Shown piece by piece: positions 1 to 8,813 of a stretch of DNA of 64,000 nt. Every line of letters begins with the position of its first letter. Position 1 is the first letter of the stretch. The notes below the pieces were generated by a model that was not told the origin of the DNA, did no database searches, and was given only the letters and a program-made list of their open reading frames with translations. Source of the DNA: CAVQZA01 sp963718355 (GTDB lineage Bacteria; Actinomycetota; Thermoleophilia; Gaiellales; Gaiellaceae); NCBI GenBank assembly GCA_963718355.1, contig CAVQZA010000013.1:62001-126000 (forward strand), in the 5' to 3' direction. A program made the translations under genes and the position numbers.

Positions 1-2
1 TG

Positions 3-536
3 CTGCCGGTGAACCTGTGGTCGGGCTCGACGATCGGCAATGTCCCGATCGGACAGGGCATCGGCGTGACGCCGATTCAGATGGCGTCGGTCTACGGGGC
101 GATGGCGAACAACGGCGTCTGGGTCGAGCCGCATCTCGTCGACCATCTCTCGGGCGGCGCGGCGCCGAAGCTGAAGCGGCGGCGGCTTGTCACGCCGACG
201 GTTTCCGCCCAGATCAAGTCGATGCTCGAGGACGTGGTCTCGGAGGGCACGGGCACGTTGGCGGCGGTGCCCGGCTACAAGGTCGCCGGGAAGACGGGCA
301 CCGCGCAGAAGCCTGACGGGCACGGCGGCTATTCGTCGTCGCGGTACGTCGCGTCGTTCGTCGGGATGGTGCCGGCCTCGCGGCCGAAGCTCGTGATCCT
401 CGTGATGGTCGACGAGCCGCACGGCGCGATCTGGGGCGGTGTCGTCGCAGCGCCCGCGTTCTCGCAGATCGCGCAGTTCGACATGCAGTACCTCGAAGTC
501 CCGCCGGACGCGCCGGCCACCACCGGCACGAAGTAG
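3..536 (+). CDS. ftsI: Penicillin-binding protein (FtsI/PBP2-like), C-terminal part
   Basis: This is the 3' end of a transpeptidase gene whose start lies before the window; the first whole codon is at base 3. The fragment (177 residues) is the end of the transpeptidase domain. It carries the family segment GIGVTPIQ followed by YGAMANNG, and the third active-site motif KTGTAQ with its Lys codon at 291. Such enzymes cross-link peptidoglycan at the division septum, acting outside the cytoplasmic membrane. The SxxK and SxN motifs are off-window. Its place directly before murE matches ftsI in dcw clusters, so ftsI is the likeliest identity. A PBP2 of the elongation machinery cannot be excluded from this part alone. 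Confidence 0.9.
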   Translation: MPVNLWSGSTIGNVPIGQGIGVTPIQMASVYGAMANNGVWVEPHLVDHLSGGAAPKLKRRRLVTPTVSAQIKSMLEDVVSEGTGTLAAVPGYKVAGKTGTAQKPDGHGGYSSSRYVASFVGMVPASRPKLVILVMVDEPHGAIWGGVVAAPAFSQIAQFDMQYLEVPPDAPATTGTK

Positions 537-672
537 GGACGTCACGAGGACCCATCCCAATCCCCCACCCACCCACGGGGGAAGAGAGAGTAGGCGAGAA
601 ATTCGCACGCGTCTGTGTCAGGTCTGTGCCGATTCTGAAACCGCTCTCGGCGGCCCTGTCGGCTTGCCGGGG

Positions 673-678
673 TAGGCT
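673..678 (+). promoter_or_regulatory. -10 box of a probable leaderless murE promoter
   Basis: TAGGCT lies six bases before the murE ATG at 685, with no Shine-Dalgarno sequence between. The same TAnnnT-to-start geometry recurs at many first genes in the window. No convincing -35 hexamer is visible. The spacer 537-684 after the penicillin-binding protein otherwise holds only a C-run/G-run that could form a weak hairpin. Confidence 0.55.
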
Positions 679-684
679 GAATCG

Positions 685-2118
685 ATGGAACTGGAGCGCC
701 TGGCCCAAGCGCTCGCTCCGCTCGAGGTCGCCGCTCCGGCGCCGGCGGACGTGCGCGAGCTTGCCTACGACGCGCGCCTCGTCGAGCCGGGCTCCCTCTT
801 CTTCTGCATTCCCGGCGCGCGCTCCGACGGGCACGACTTCGCGCCCGAAGCGGTGGCGAACGGCGCCGTCGCGCTCGTCGTCGAACGGCGCCTAGACCTC
901 CCGGCGCCGCAGCTGATCGTCGCCGACGCGCGCGCTGCGATGTCCCGTGCGGCCGTGGCCTTCTTCGGCGATCCGACGGAGGAGCTCGCCGTCGCGGGCG
1001 TCACCGGCACGAACGGGAAGACGACGACCGCCTTTCTCCTCTTCGCGGTCCTCGCGGCTGCCGGCCGGCGCCCCGGCCTCGTCGGCACGATCGAGTGCCG
1101 CGTCGGCGGCGAGCGACGCGCGGTGCAACGGACGACGCCCGAGGCGATCGACCTCCAACGCACGTTCCGCGAGATGCTCGACGTCGGCGACCGCAGCTGC
1201 GCGATCGAGGCCTCGTCGCACGCCTCCGCGCTCGGCCGTCTCGACGGCACGCGCTTCGCGACGCTCGTGTTCACGAACCTGAGCCAGGATCACCTCGACT
1301 TCCACGGCACGATGGACGACTACTTCGAGTCGAAGCGGCGCCTCTTCGGGACATCGCCGGCGGCGGTGAACATCGGCGACGCGTGGGGCAGGCGCCTCGC
1401 CGACGAGCTGCGGGCGGACGGCGGCACGCTCGTCACCTTCGGCTTTGCGGACGACGCGGACGTTCAGGCCGACGCGCTCGAGGTCACGTCGGGGGGAGCC
1501 CGCTTCACCGCCGACGGCCTCGACGTCACCACACCCTTGCGCGGTCGCTTCAACATCGAGAACGTCCTCGGCACCGTTGCCGCCGCGCGCCTGCTCGGGC
1601 TCGAGGACGCCGCCGTCGCGCACGGGATCGCCTCGCTGCGGGGCGTGCCCGGCCGCTTTGAAGCCGTGGACGAGGGACAGCCGTTCGCAGTGATCGTCGA
1701 CTATGCGCACACGCCGGAGGCGCTGGACAACGTCCTGCGTAGCGCGCGTGACCTGGCCTCGGGCCGCCTCATCTGCGTTTTCGGCTGCGGCGGCGACCGC
1801 GACCGCGGCAAGCGACCACTGATGGGCCGGGCCGTGGCAGCTCTCGCCGACCGCGTGATCGTCACCTCGGACAACCCGCGCAGCGAGGATCCGCTGGCGA
1901 TCATCGAGGAGATCGTCGCCGGCGCACCCACCGCGGAGGTCGAGCCTGACCGCGCCGCGGCGATCGGCCGCGCTATCGAGCTCGCGGCAGACGGCGACGT
2001 CGTCCTGATCGCCGGCAAGGGTCACGAGCAGGGCCAGGAGCTCGCCGACCGCAAGGTGCCGTTCGACGACCGCGAGGTCGCTCGCGAGGCCCTGCGCCGG
2101 CTCGGGGCCGCAGCATGA
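685..2118 (+). CDS. murE: UDP-MurNAc-tripeptide synthetase (meso-DAP ligase)
   Basis: MurE adds the third amino acid to UDP-MurNAc-L-Ala-D-Glu in the cytoplasm, using ATP. The protein is 477 residues, normal for the family. It shows the Mur ligase P-loop GTNGKTTT near residues 108-115, the SSHA segment of the central domain, and a Lys in YFESKRR that is carbamylated in characterised Mur ligases. In the C-terminal domain the motif DNPR (in TSDNPRSEDP) is the recognised signature for meso-diaminopimelate rather than lysine. The ATG at 685 is preceded by a -10-like TAGGCT and no ribosome binding site. The stop overlaps the murF start, so the two are probably translationally coupled. Confidence 0.97.
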   Translation: MELERLAQALAPLEVAAPAPADVRELAYDARLVEPGSLFFCIPGARSDGHDFAPEAVANGAVALVVERRLDLPAPQLIVADARAAMSRAAVAFFGDPTEELAVAGVTGTNGKTTTAFLLFAVLAAAGRRPGLVGTIECRVGGERRAVQRTTPEAIDLQRTFREMLDVGDRSCAIEASSHASALGRLDGTRFATLVFTNLSQDHLDFHGTMDDYFESKRRLFGTSPAAVNIGDAWGRRLADELRADGGTLVTFGFADDADVQADALEVTSGGARFTADGLDVTTPLRGRFNIENVLGTVAAARLLGLEDAAVAHGIASLRGVPGRFEAVDEGQPFAVIVDYAHTPEALDNVLRSARDLASGRLICVFGCGGDRDRGKRPLMGRAVAALADRVIVTSDNPRSEDPLAIIEEIVAGAPTAEVEPDRAAAIGRAIELAADGDVVLIAGKGHEQGQELADRKVPFDDREVAREALRRLGAAA

Positions 2119-3356
2119 TTCCGCTGCCGGTGGACGAGCTTGCGGGGCTCGGCAGGCTCGAGACGGCCGGAGACGAGATCACCGGCTTGCAGGTCGACTC
2201 GCGCCGGATCGAGCCCGGCGACCTCTTCGTCGCGATCGGCGCCGGAACAGCGTTTCTCGACGACGCCCGCGCGCGCGGCGCCACGGCCACGCTCGTCCCT
2301 GCAGACGCGCACGAGGCGCTCGCCCTAATCAGCGGCCTCGTCCGCGACCGCAGCGCGGCGACCTTCGTCGCGATCACCGGCTCGATGGGGAAGACGACGA
2401 CCAAGGACATCCTCGAAGCCCTATGCGCTCCGCACGCTCGCACCGTCGCCGCCGAGTCGAGCTACAACAACGAGATCGGCGTTCCGCTCACGCTCTGCCG
2501 TGTCGAGCCGGACACGGAGATCTGCATCCTCGAGCTCGCAATGCGCGGCTTCGGCCAGATCGCGGCGCTCGCTGCGTTCTCCCGACCCGAGCTCGGCGTG
2601 ATCACCTCGATCGGCCCGGTGCACCTCGAGAAGGTCGGCACGGTCGACGGCGTCCGCCGCGCGAAGGCCGAGCTCATCGAGGCGCTGCCGCCGGGCGGAA
2701 CCGCGATCGTGCCCGCCGACTTCCCCGTGGCCAGGGACGACCTCACCGTCGTTCGCGTCGGCGAGGACGTCCGCCTCGAGGCGTTCGAGCCCTCGGGCGA
2801 CCACGCTCGCGTCGTCACCTCGCTCGGCACGATCGAGGTCAACTTCACCATGCGCCACCTCGCCGAGAATGTGCTCTATGCGCTCGCCGCGTATCGGGCG
2901 CTCGGACTGCCACTCGAGCAGGCAGGAGAGGGCGCCTCGGCGATCGCGTTCGCCGACTGGCGCAACCAGGAGCTTCCCCTTCCAGGCGGCGGTCTTCTGA
3001 TCAACGACTCCTGGAACGCAAATCCCGTCTCGATGCGGGCTGCGCTCGAGCACCTGCGCGAGCGCGCGGCGGGCCGGCGCACGATCGCCGTCCTGGGCGA
3101 GATGGCCGAGCTCGGCGACTACTCCGCCGAGGCGCATCGCGAGGTCGCGCTCGCGATCGGGCAGGCCGGGATCGACGTGGTCGTCGCCGTCGGCCCGCGG
3201 GCCCAGGTCTACGGCGGCAGCTGGGTCGCGGGCGCCGACCAGGCCGCGGGTCTTCTGCGCGACCTCCTCCAGCCGGGCGACTGTGTCCTCGTCAAGGGCG
3301 CTCGTGCACTGGCCCTGGAAGGCATCGCCGCGGGCCTGGCGAACGTCGCGTCCTAA
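2115..3356 (+). CDS. murF: UDP-MurNAc-tripeptide:D-Ala-D-Ala ligase
   Basis: MurF attaches D-Ala-D-Ala to complete the cytoplasmic UDP-MurNAc-pentapeptide. The 413-residue protein has the P-loop variant GSMGKTTTKD, where Ser replaces the usual Thr of MurE and MurC, as is common in MurF. It also has the SYNNEIGVPLT segment and the C-terminal Asp/Asn-rich NDSWNANP motif. Its ATG shares ATGA with the murE stop. The neighbours on both sides are consecutive pathway steps, which makes the call firm. Confidence 0.96.
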   Translation: MIPLPVDELAGLGRLETAGDEITGLQVDSRRIEPGDLFVAIGAGTAFLDDARARGATATLVPADAHEALALISGLVRDRSAATFVAITGSMGKTTTKDILEALCAPHARTVAAESSYNNEIGVPLTLCRVEPDTEICILELAMRGFGQIAALAAFSRPELGVITSIGPVHLEKVGTVDGVRRAKAELIEALPPGGTAIVPADFPVARDDLTVVRVGEDVRLEAFEPSGDHARVVTSLGTIEVNFTMRHLAENVLYALAAYRALGLPLEQAGEGASAIAFADWRNQELPLPGGGLLINDSWNANPVSMRAALEHLRERAAGRRTIAVLGEMAELGDYSAEAHREVALAIGQAGIDVVVAVGPRAQVYGGSWVAGADQAAGLLRDLLQPGDCVLVKGARALALEGIAAGLANVAS

Positions 3357-4357
3357 TGGTCCGAGTCCTGATTGCAGGCATCGTCGCCCTGGTCATTTCG
3401 ATCGCGCTCGGCCCGAAGCTGATCGAGTTCCTGCGCCGGAACGAGTTCGGCCAGCAGATCCGCGAAGAGGGCCCGAGGCACGCCGCGAAGCAGGGCACGC
3501 CTGTGATGGGCGGCCTCCTGATCATGGGGTCGATGAGCGTCGCGTTCCTGGCGCTCTCGGAGTACACGATCGCCGGCGCCACCGTGCTCTTCTGCACCGT
3601 CGCCTGCGCGGCGCTCGGCTTCCTCGACGACCTCCTCAAGGTGCGCCACCGCCGCTCACTCGGCCTGCGCGGCCGCTGGAAGCTGATCGGCCTGCTCGTG
3701 ATCACCGCGGGCGTCGGCTGGGGCGCGAACCACGCGGGCCTCTCGACGACGATCCTGCTGCCGGTGTTCGACTGGCACCTCAGCTTCGGCTGGGCCTGGT
3801 ACCCGTTCCTTTTCCTGATCATCGCCGGCGCCGCAAACGGCGTGAACCTCGCGGACGGCGTCGACGGGCTCGCGGCCGGCACCGGGATCATCTCCGTGTT
3901 CACCTTCATGGCGATGAGCGTGATCACCTACATTCGGTCCGGCCCGCCCTCGCATCGCGAGCCGCGCCCGCTCGACCTCGCGATTCTCGCCGCGGCGCTG
4001 ATCGGAGGCACGGTCGGCTTCCTCTGGTACAACGCCTTCCCCGCCGAGGTCTTCATGGGCGACACCGGCTCGATGGCGATCGGCGGCGCGCTCGCCGGCT
4101 TCGCGATCATGACGAAGACCGAGTTCCTGCTGCTGCTGATCGGCGGCATCTTCCTGATCGAGGCGCTCTCGGTGATCATCCAGGTGATCAGCTTCCGCTA
4201 CTACGGCCGCCGCGTGTTCCTGATGACGCCGATCCACCACCATTTCGAGATGAAGGCGTGGTCGGAAACAAAGATCATGGTGCGCTTCTGGATCCTGTGC
4301 GGGATCCTCTGTTCGGCTGGCTTCGCGCTCTACTACCGCTACTACTTCCGGCCGTGA
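3356..4357 (+). CDS. mraY: Phospho-MurNAc-pentapeptide transferase
   Basis: MraY moves phospho-MurNAc-pentapeptide onto undecaprenyl phosphate to form lipid I at the inner face of the membrane. The ATG at 3356 overlaps the murF TAA by one base and gives 333 residues, close to the usual 320-360. About ten hydrophobic helices can be seen. Diagnostic loops are NLADGVDGLAAG (Asp-rich catalytic loop), MGDTGSMAIGG and the cytoplasmic HHHFEM motif near the C-terminus. The longer open frame upstream of 3356 is an Arg-rich shadow of murF and is not coding. Confidence 0.96.
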   Translation: MVRVLIAGIVALVISIALGPKLIEFLRRNEFGQQIREEGPRHAAKQGTPVMGGLLIMGSMSVAFLALSEYTIAGATVLFCTVACAALGFLDDLLKVRHRRSLGLRGRWKLIGLLVITAGVGWGANHAGLSTTILLPVFDWHLSFGWAWYPFLFLIIAGAANGVNLADGVDGLAAGTGIISVFTFMAMSVITYIRSGPPSHREPRPLDLAILAAALIGGTVGFLWYNAFPAEVFMGDTGSMAIGGALAGFAIMTKTEFLLLLIGGIFLIEALSVIIQVISFRYYGRRVFLMTPIHHHFEMKAWSETKIMVRFWILCGILCSAGFALYYRYYFRP

Positions 4358-5508
4358 AGCGCGCGCTCGTGCTCGGAATGGCGCGCTCCGGTCAGAACGC
4401 AGCCGCCTTGCTCGAGCGGCGCGGGGTGGAGGTCGTCCGCGCCGACCGGACGCTCGGGAACGACGGTGACACCGGTCTGCTCGACGGCGTCGAGGTGCTG
4501 GTGAAGAGCCCGGGGGTGCCCGGCGGGCAGCTGCTCGTACGCGTCGCGCGCTCGCGCGGGATTCCGGTGTGGAGCGAGGTCGAGCTCGCCTATCGGCTGC
4601 TCGGACTCGAGCTCGTCGGCGTCACCGGCACAAACGGGAAGACCACGACGACCGAGCTGCTCGGCGCGATCCTAGGCGTGCCCACCGCGGGGAACGTCGG
4701 CCGGCCGCTCAGCGCTGCAGACGACGGCCTCGTCGTCTGTGAGCTCTCGTCGTTCCAGCTCGAGGACATCGACACGCTTCGCTGCCGCGTCGCGGTGCTC
4801 CTGAATCTCGAGCCCGACCACCTCGACCGTCACGGCACGGCCGAGGCCTACCGCGACGCGAAGCTGCGGATCTTCGAGAACCAGACGGAGGACGACACTG
4901 CCGTCGTCCCGCGCGGGTTCCCCCCGGTGCCGGGTCGGGGCCGCCGCATCGAGTTCCACGCCGACGATCCGCTCCCCGCCGAGCCGCTGATCCGCGGCGC
5001 GCACAACCGGGAAAACGCCGCCGCCGCGACCGCCGCCGCCCGCGCGCTCGGGATCTACGACGAGCAGATCGCCGAGGCGCTCGCCACGTTCCCCGGCGTC
5101 CCGCACCGGCTCGAGCTCGTCGCCGAGCGCGAGGGCGTGCGCTGGGTGAACGATTCGAAGGCGACGAACGTCGCCGCGGCCAGGCGAGGGCTCGCGGCGT
5201 ACTCCGCCGATCCCGTGCACTTGATCCTCGGCGGCTCGAGCAAGGGCGAGGACTACGCGCCCCTAGCCGCGGCGATCGGGCCGAACGTCCGCGGCGTCTA
5301 TCTGATCGGCGAGACCGCGAGCGTACTGGCCGCGGCGATCGACGGCATCCAGGCGGGCGATCTCGCCACGGCGGTCGGCCTTGCAGCGGCGGCGGCAGTT
5401 GCGGGCGACGTCGTCCTCCTCTCACCCGCCTGCGCGAGCTACGACCAGTACGAGAACTTCGAGCAGCGGGGCGAGGACTTCAGGAGGCTCGTGGCGAACC
5501 TGGTCTGA
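4354..5508 (+). CDS. murD: UDP-MurNAc-L-Ala:D-glutamate ligase
   Basis: MurD adds D-glutamate to UDP-MurNAc-L-alanine. The GTG at 4354 overlaps the mraY TGA and starts a Rossmann-like N-terminus (ALVLGMARSG). That gives 384 residues, shorter than the typical 430-450. The P-loop GTNGKTTTTELL and NLEPDHLDRH of the central domain are intact, as is NDSKATN in the C-terminal domain. The shortening falls mostly in the UDP-binding first domain, so this looks like a compact MurD rather than a broken one. The next gene, ftsW, starts immediately after the stop with no spacer. Confidence 0.95.
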   Translation: MKRALVLGMARSGQNAAALLERRGVEVVRADRTLGNDGDTGLLDGVEVLVKSPGVPGGQLLVRVARSRGIPVWSEVELAYRLLGLELVGVTGTNGKTTTTELLGAILGVPTAGNVGRPLSAADDGLVVCELSSFQLEDIDTLRCRVAVLLNLEPDHLDRHGTAEAYRDAKLRIFENQTEDDTAVVPRGFPPVPGRGRRIEFHADDPLPAEPLIRGAHNRENAAAATAAARALGIYDEQIAEALATFPGVPHRLELVAEREGVRWVNDSKATNVAAARRGLAAYSADPVHLILGGSSKGEDYAPLAAAIGPNVRGVYLIGETASVLAAAIDGIQAGDLATAVGLAAAAAVAGDVVLLSPACASYDQYENFEQRGEDFRRLVANLV

Positions 5509-6744
5509 ATGAAGAAAGGTCAGCTCGAGTGGCACCTCCTCATCCTCGTCACCCTCGGGCTCGTCGCCTTCGGACTCGTGATGGTCTACAGCGCGACCTC
5601 GGCGTCCGCAGCGCTCGGCAACGGCGATCCGATGTCGTACCTCAAGCGCCAGGGCACCTACGCCGTGCTCGGGATCGTGCTCCTGATCATCGCGTCGCGC
5701 TTCGACTACCGGCGCCTGCGGCTGCTCGCGCCGGGGCTGATCGTCGTGTCGATGGCGCTCTGCGCCGCGGTGCTCGCGATCGGCCCGGCCGTCAACGGCG
5801 CGCGGCGCTGGATCTCGTTCGGCCCCGCCGTCTTCCAGCCCTCCGAGCTCGCCAAGCTGGCGCTCGCGATCTGGCTCGCCTCGTACCTCGCACGCCGCAA
5901 GCCGCCGCAGTCGCTACAGGAGCTCTGGCGGCCGATCGGGCTTCTGTTCGGCGTGTTCGCGGCGCTGATCATTATCGAGCCCGACCTCGGCACGGTGATC
6001 GCGATCGTCGTGATGATGCTCGCGATCCTGCTCGTCTCGGGAACGCCGATGCGCGTACTCGTCAGCGGCACCGCGATCATCACCGCGCTGGGGCTGGCCG
6101 CGATCTACATCGAGCCCTATCGCCGCGTCCGCTTCTTCAGCTTCCTCAATCCGTGGCACGACGCGCAGGGCGCAGGCTTCCAGACCGTGCAGGCGATGAT
6201 CGGGCTCGGCTCGGGCGGGATCTTCGGCGTCGGCCTCGGCCAGGGCGTCCAGAAGATCTTCTACCTCCCGGAAGCGCACACGGACATGATTTTCGCGATC
6301 GTCGGCGAGGAGCTCGGCCTCGTCGGCGTCACGATCGTGATCGCCGCGTACGCCGCCTTCGCGTGGGCCGGACTGCGGATCGCGCTCCAGTGCGCCGATC
6401 CGTTCGGCGCCCGGCTCGCGGCGGGGCTCACGGCGCTCGTCTGCGGGCAGGCGGTGATCAACCTCGCGGCGGTGCTCGGGCTCGCGCCGCTGACCGGAAT
6501 CCCGCTGCCGTTCGTCTCCTACGGAGGCTCGAATCTCGTCGTCCAGCTCGTTGCGGTGGGAATCCTCCTTAACATCGCGTCCAGACATGCACGAGCAGCG
6601 AAAGCCGAAGTGCCTGATAGCGGCCGGAGGGACGGCAGGACACGTGATGCCGTCGCTGGCGGTGGCGGAAGCGTTGCGCGCCCGCGGCGCACTGGTGACG
6701 TTCGCCGGGTCGCCGGAGCGGGTCGAGGCACGGCTCGTCGCTGA
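5509..6744 (+). CDS. ftsW: SEDS-family peptidoglycan polymerase FtsW
   Basis: FtsW polymerises lipid II into glycan at the septum, working with the adjacent class B penicillin-binding protein. The ATG follows the murD stop directly. About ten transmembrane helices are visible, with the SEDS signatures NGARRWISFG and FQPSELAKLA, the PEAHTDMIF loop and the PLPFVSYGGSNL motif near the end. Homology-like sequence ends around base 6590. The frame stays open for roughly 50 more Arg/Gly-rich codons over the murG start before its stop at 6744. That tail has no family counterpart that I know and is probably tolerated read-out. Position and motifs favour FtsW over RodA. Confidence 0.93.
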   Translation: MKKGQLEWHLLILVTLGLVAFGLVMVYSATSASAALGNGDPMSYLKRQGTYAVLGIVLLIIASRFDYRRLRLLAPGLIVVSMALCAAVLAIGPAVNGARRWISFGPAVFQPSELAKLALAIWLASYLARRKPPQSLQELWRPIGLLFGVFAALIIIEPDLGTVIAIVVMMLAILLVSGTPMRVLVSGTAIITALGLAAIYIEPYRRVRFFSFLNPWHDAQGAGFQTVQAMIGLGSGGIFGVGLGQGVQKIFYLPEAHTDMIFAIVGEELGLVGVTIVIAAYAAFAWAGLRIALQCADPFGARLAAGLTALVCGQAVINLAAVLGLAPLTGIPLPFVSYGGSNLVVQLVAVGILLNIASRHARAAKAEVPDSGRRDGRTRDAVAGGGGSVARPRRTGDVRRVAGAGRGTARR

Positions 6745-7648
6745 GGCGGGCTACGAGTTCGATCCGTTCGCCGTCTCCGGGCTGCCGCGCCACCTCGGCC
6801 GCAGGCTTGCGCACGCCGTAGCGCTCGACGCGCGGGCGCCGCGGGCGTGCGCGCGGATCCTCGAGGCGCGCCGTCCCGACGTGGTGCTCGGCGGCGGCGG
6901 CTACGTCGCCGGGCCGATGGTCTACGCGGCGTGGCGGAAGAAGATTCCCGCGGCGCTGACCGAGGCCGACGCGCACCTCGGGCTGGCGAATCGGCTCGCC
7001 GCGCCGTTCGCGCGGCGCGTCTTTCTCGCGTATGCGATCTCGGGTCGTGAGGGCGCGCGCTACCGCGTTGTTGGTCGGCCGGTGCAGCGCGGGTCGGACC
7101 TCTCGCGCGAGGAGGCGCGGCGGTGCTACTCGTTGCCGGCGGAAGGGCCGGCGCTGCTCGTGTTCGGCGGGAGCCAGGGCGCCGAGGCGTTGAACGAGGC
7201 CGTGCTCGACGCGTTCGCCGCTTCCGGCCCCGCCGTGCTCCACCTCTGCGGCGAGCGCTATTACGAGGCGCTGCGGGGGCGGGTCTCGCGTCCCGACTAC
7301 TGCCTGCTGCCGTGGACGGACGATCTCGGCGCCGCGCTCGCCGCCACAGATCTCGCACTCGCGCGCGCAGGCGGCTCGGTGTGGGAGGTGGCGGCGGCCG
7401 GGAAGCCCGCGGTGCTCGTCCCTTCGCCGAACGTCACCGCCGACCACCAGACGAAGAACGCGCGCTACTTCGAGGCTGGCGGCGGTGCGGTCGTCGTTCC
7501 CGAGTCGGAGCTCTCACAGGTGCCGGAGCTCGTGCGCGAGCTGCTCGACGATCCGGCGCGGCTCGCGGAGCTGGGCGCGGCGATGCTTCGCGTGTCACGA
7601 CCCGATGCGGCGGACGAGATCGCGGAGGAGCTCCTCGCGCTTGCTTGA
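6587..7648 (+). CDS. murG: Lipid II synthase (GlcNAc transferase MurG)
   Basis: MurG transfers GlcNAc from UDP-GlcNAc to lipid I at the inner membrane face, giving lipid II. The ATG at 6587 sits a few codons before the glycine-rich loop (AAGGTAGHVMPSLA), so the start cannot lie much later. The protein is then 353 residues, as expected. Further family segments are the second glycine loop GGGGYVAGP, and GGSQGAEALN and ARAGGSVWEVAAAGKPAVLVPSP in the C-terminal UDP-binding half (read with the usual gap between them). The gene begins inside the 3' part of ftsW, a 158-base overlap, and its own end overlaps the murC start. Confidence 0.95.
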   Translation: MHEQRKPKCLIAAGGTAGHVMPSLAVAEALRARGALVTFAGSPERVEARLVAEAGYEFDPFAVSGLPRHLGRRLAHAVALDARAPRACARILEARRPDVVLGGGGYVAGPMVYAAWRKKIPAALTEADAHLGLANRLAAPFARRVFLAYAISGREGARYRVVGRPVQRGSDLSREEARRCYSLPAEGPALLVFGGSQGAEALNEAVLDAFAASGPAVLHLCGERYYEALRGRVSRPDYCLLPWTDDLGAALAATDLALARAGGSVWEVAAAGKPAVLVPSPNVTADHQTKNARYFEAGGGAVVVPESELSQVPELVRELLDDPARLAELGAAMLRVSRPDAADEIAEELLALA

Positions 7649-8813
7649 GGGGCGCCGGCTCTGGTTTGTCGGGATCGGCGGCGCCGGGCTCTCCGCCTAC
7701 GCGCTGCTCGCGCAGGCGTGGGGCGCCGAGGTCGGCGGCTGGGATCGCGCAGAGACGCCGTACCTCGGGCCGGTGCGCGCCGCCGGAATCCCGGTCACGA
7801 TCACGCCCGAGCCCGATGCCCCGGACGGGTGGGAGGTCGTCGTCTCGAGCGCGTATCCGTCGTTTCCGGGGACGCGACGCGCCGATCTGCTCGCCGAGCT
7901 CGTCTCGCTGCGCCGGGCGATCGTCGTCGCCGGCGCACATGGCAAGACGACGACGACCGGGATGATCGCCTTCGCCCTCGTCGAGACCGGCGGCGATCCG
8001 TGCGTTCTCGTCGGTGCGGAGTTGCCGCAGCTCGGCGGCAACGCGCGCGTGGGGGAGGGCTGGCTCGTGGTCGAGGGCGACGAGTCCGACCGCACCGTCG
8101 AGCAGCTGCGGCCCGAGATCGCGGTCGTCACGAACATCGAGCTCGATCACCACGCGACGTTCGCATCGGAGGCGGAGGTCGAGGAGCTGTTCGAGCGCTG
8201 GGCGGCGCAGGTCCCGCACGTGGTGCGCGGCTGGGAGCTCGAGCCTGTCGACTTTCCCCTCGCCGTCCCGGGCGAGCACAACCGCCTCAACGCGGCCGCC
8301 GCCCTCGCCGCGCTCGAGCTGGCCGGGGTCCCTCACGCCGGCGCCGTCGAGGCGCTCGGCCGCTTCCGGGGCGCGGCGCGGCGGTTCGAGCTCGTCGGCG
8401 AGGCGCGCGGCGTCGCGGTCTACGACGACTACGCACATCATCCGACGGAGCTGGCCGCTTCGATCGCGGCCGCGCGTGAGCTCGGGCCCGAACGCGTGCT
8501 CGTGCTCTTTCAGCCGCACCTGCCCTCGCGGACGCGTCACCTCGCGCGCGAGCTCGGCGCGGCGCTCGCACTCGCGGACGCCGCATGCGTCACGGAGGTC
8601 TACGCCGCGCGCGAAGAGCCGTCCGTGAGCGGCCGCGTCGTGGTCGACGCGCTTTCCGAGGCTCGTCCGGGGATGGCGATCGGCTGGGCGCCGGAGCTCG
8701 GGGACGCGGCGCGCATCGTCTCCGGCTGGGCGCGGTCGGGCGACCTCGTGCTCGTCGCCGGCGCAGGTGACGTCGACACGGCTGTGCCGCTTCTGCTCGG
8801 GGCGCTCGCGTGA
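7641..8813 (+). CDS. murC: UDP-MurNAc:L-alanine ligase
   Basis: MurC adds the first amino acid, L-Ala, to UDP-MurNAc. I chose the TTG at 7641, which overlaps the end of murG by eight bases. It puts the UDP-binding motif FVGIGGAGLSAYA at residue 8 onward, and it is preceded by GGAGGAG at 7624-7630 at a workable distance. The frame is open further upstream, but only as Arg/Ser-rich shadow of murG. The 390-residue product is a little short for MurC (about 430-490). It has the P-loop GAHGKTTTTGM and DDYAHHPTE of the C-terminal domain. Its stop overlaps the GTG of murB. Confidence 0.92.
   Translation: MLEGRRLWFVGIGGAGLSAYALLAQAWGAEVGGWDRAETPYLGPVRAAGIPVTITPEPDAPDGWEVVVSSAYPSFPGTRRADLLAELVSLRRAIVVAGAHGKTTTTGMIAFALVETGGDPCVLVGAELPQLGGNARVGEGWLVVEGDESDRTVEQLRPEIAVVTNIELDHHATFASEAEVEELFERWAAQVPHVVRGWELEPVDFPLAVPGEHNRLNAAAALAALELAGVPHAGAVEALGRFRGAARRFELVGEARGVAVYDDYAHHPTELAASIAAARELGPERVLVLFQPHLPSRTRHLARELGAALALADAACVTEVYAAREEPSVSGRVVVDALSEARPGMAIGWAPELGDAARIVSGWARSGDLVLVAGAGDVDTAVPLLLGALA

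Noticed and set aside
537..684. Possible terminator from C-run and G-run at 564-585
   Set aside because: The stem is short and the loop long, with no T-run. It is not convincing.
2423..3355. Open frame upstream of mraY extending it by 311 codons
   Set aside because: The extra sequence is Arg-rich shadow of murF. MraY homology begins exactly at the ATG at 3356.
3283..4353. Open frame upstream of murD extending it by 357 codons
   Set aside because: It is a shadow of mraY. The Rossmann-type start of MurD is at the GTG at 4354.
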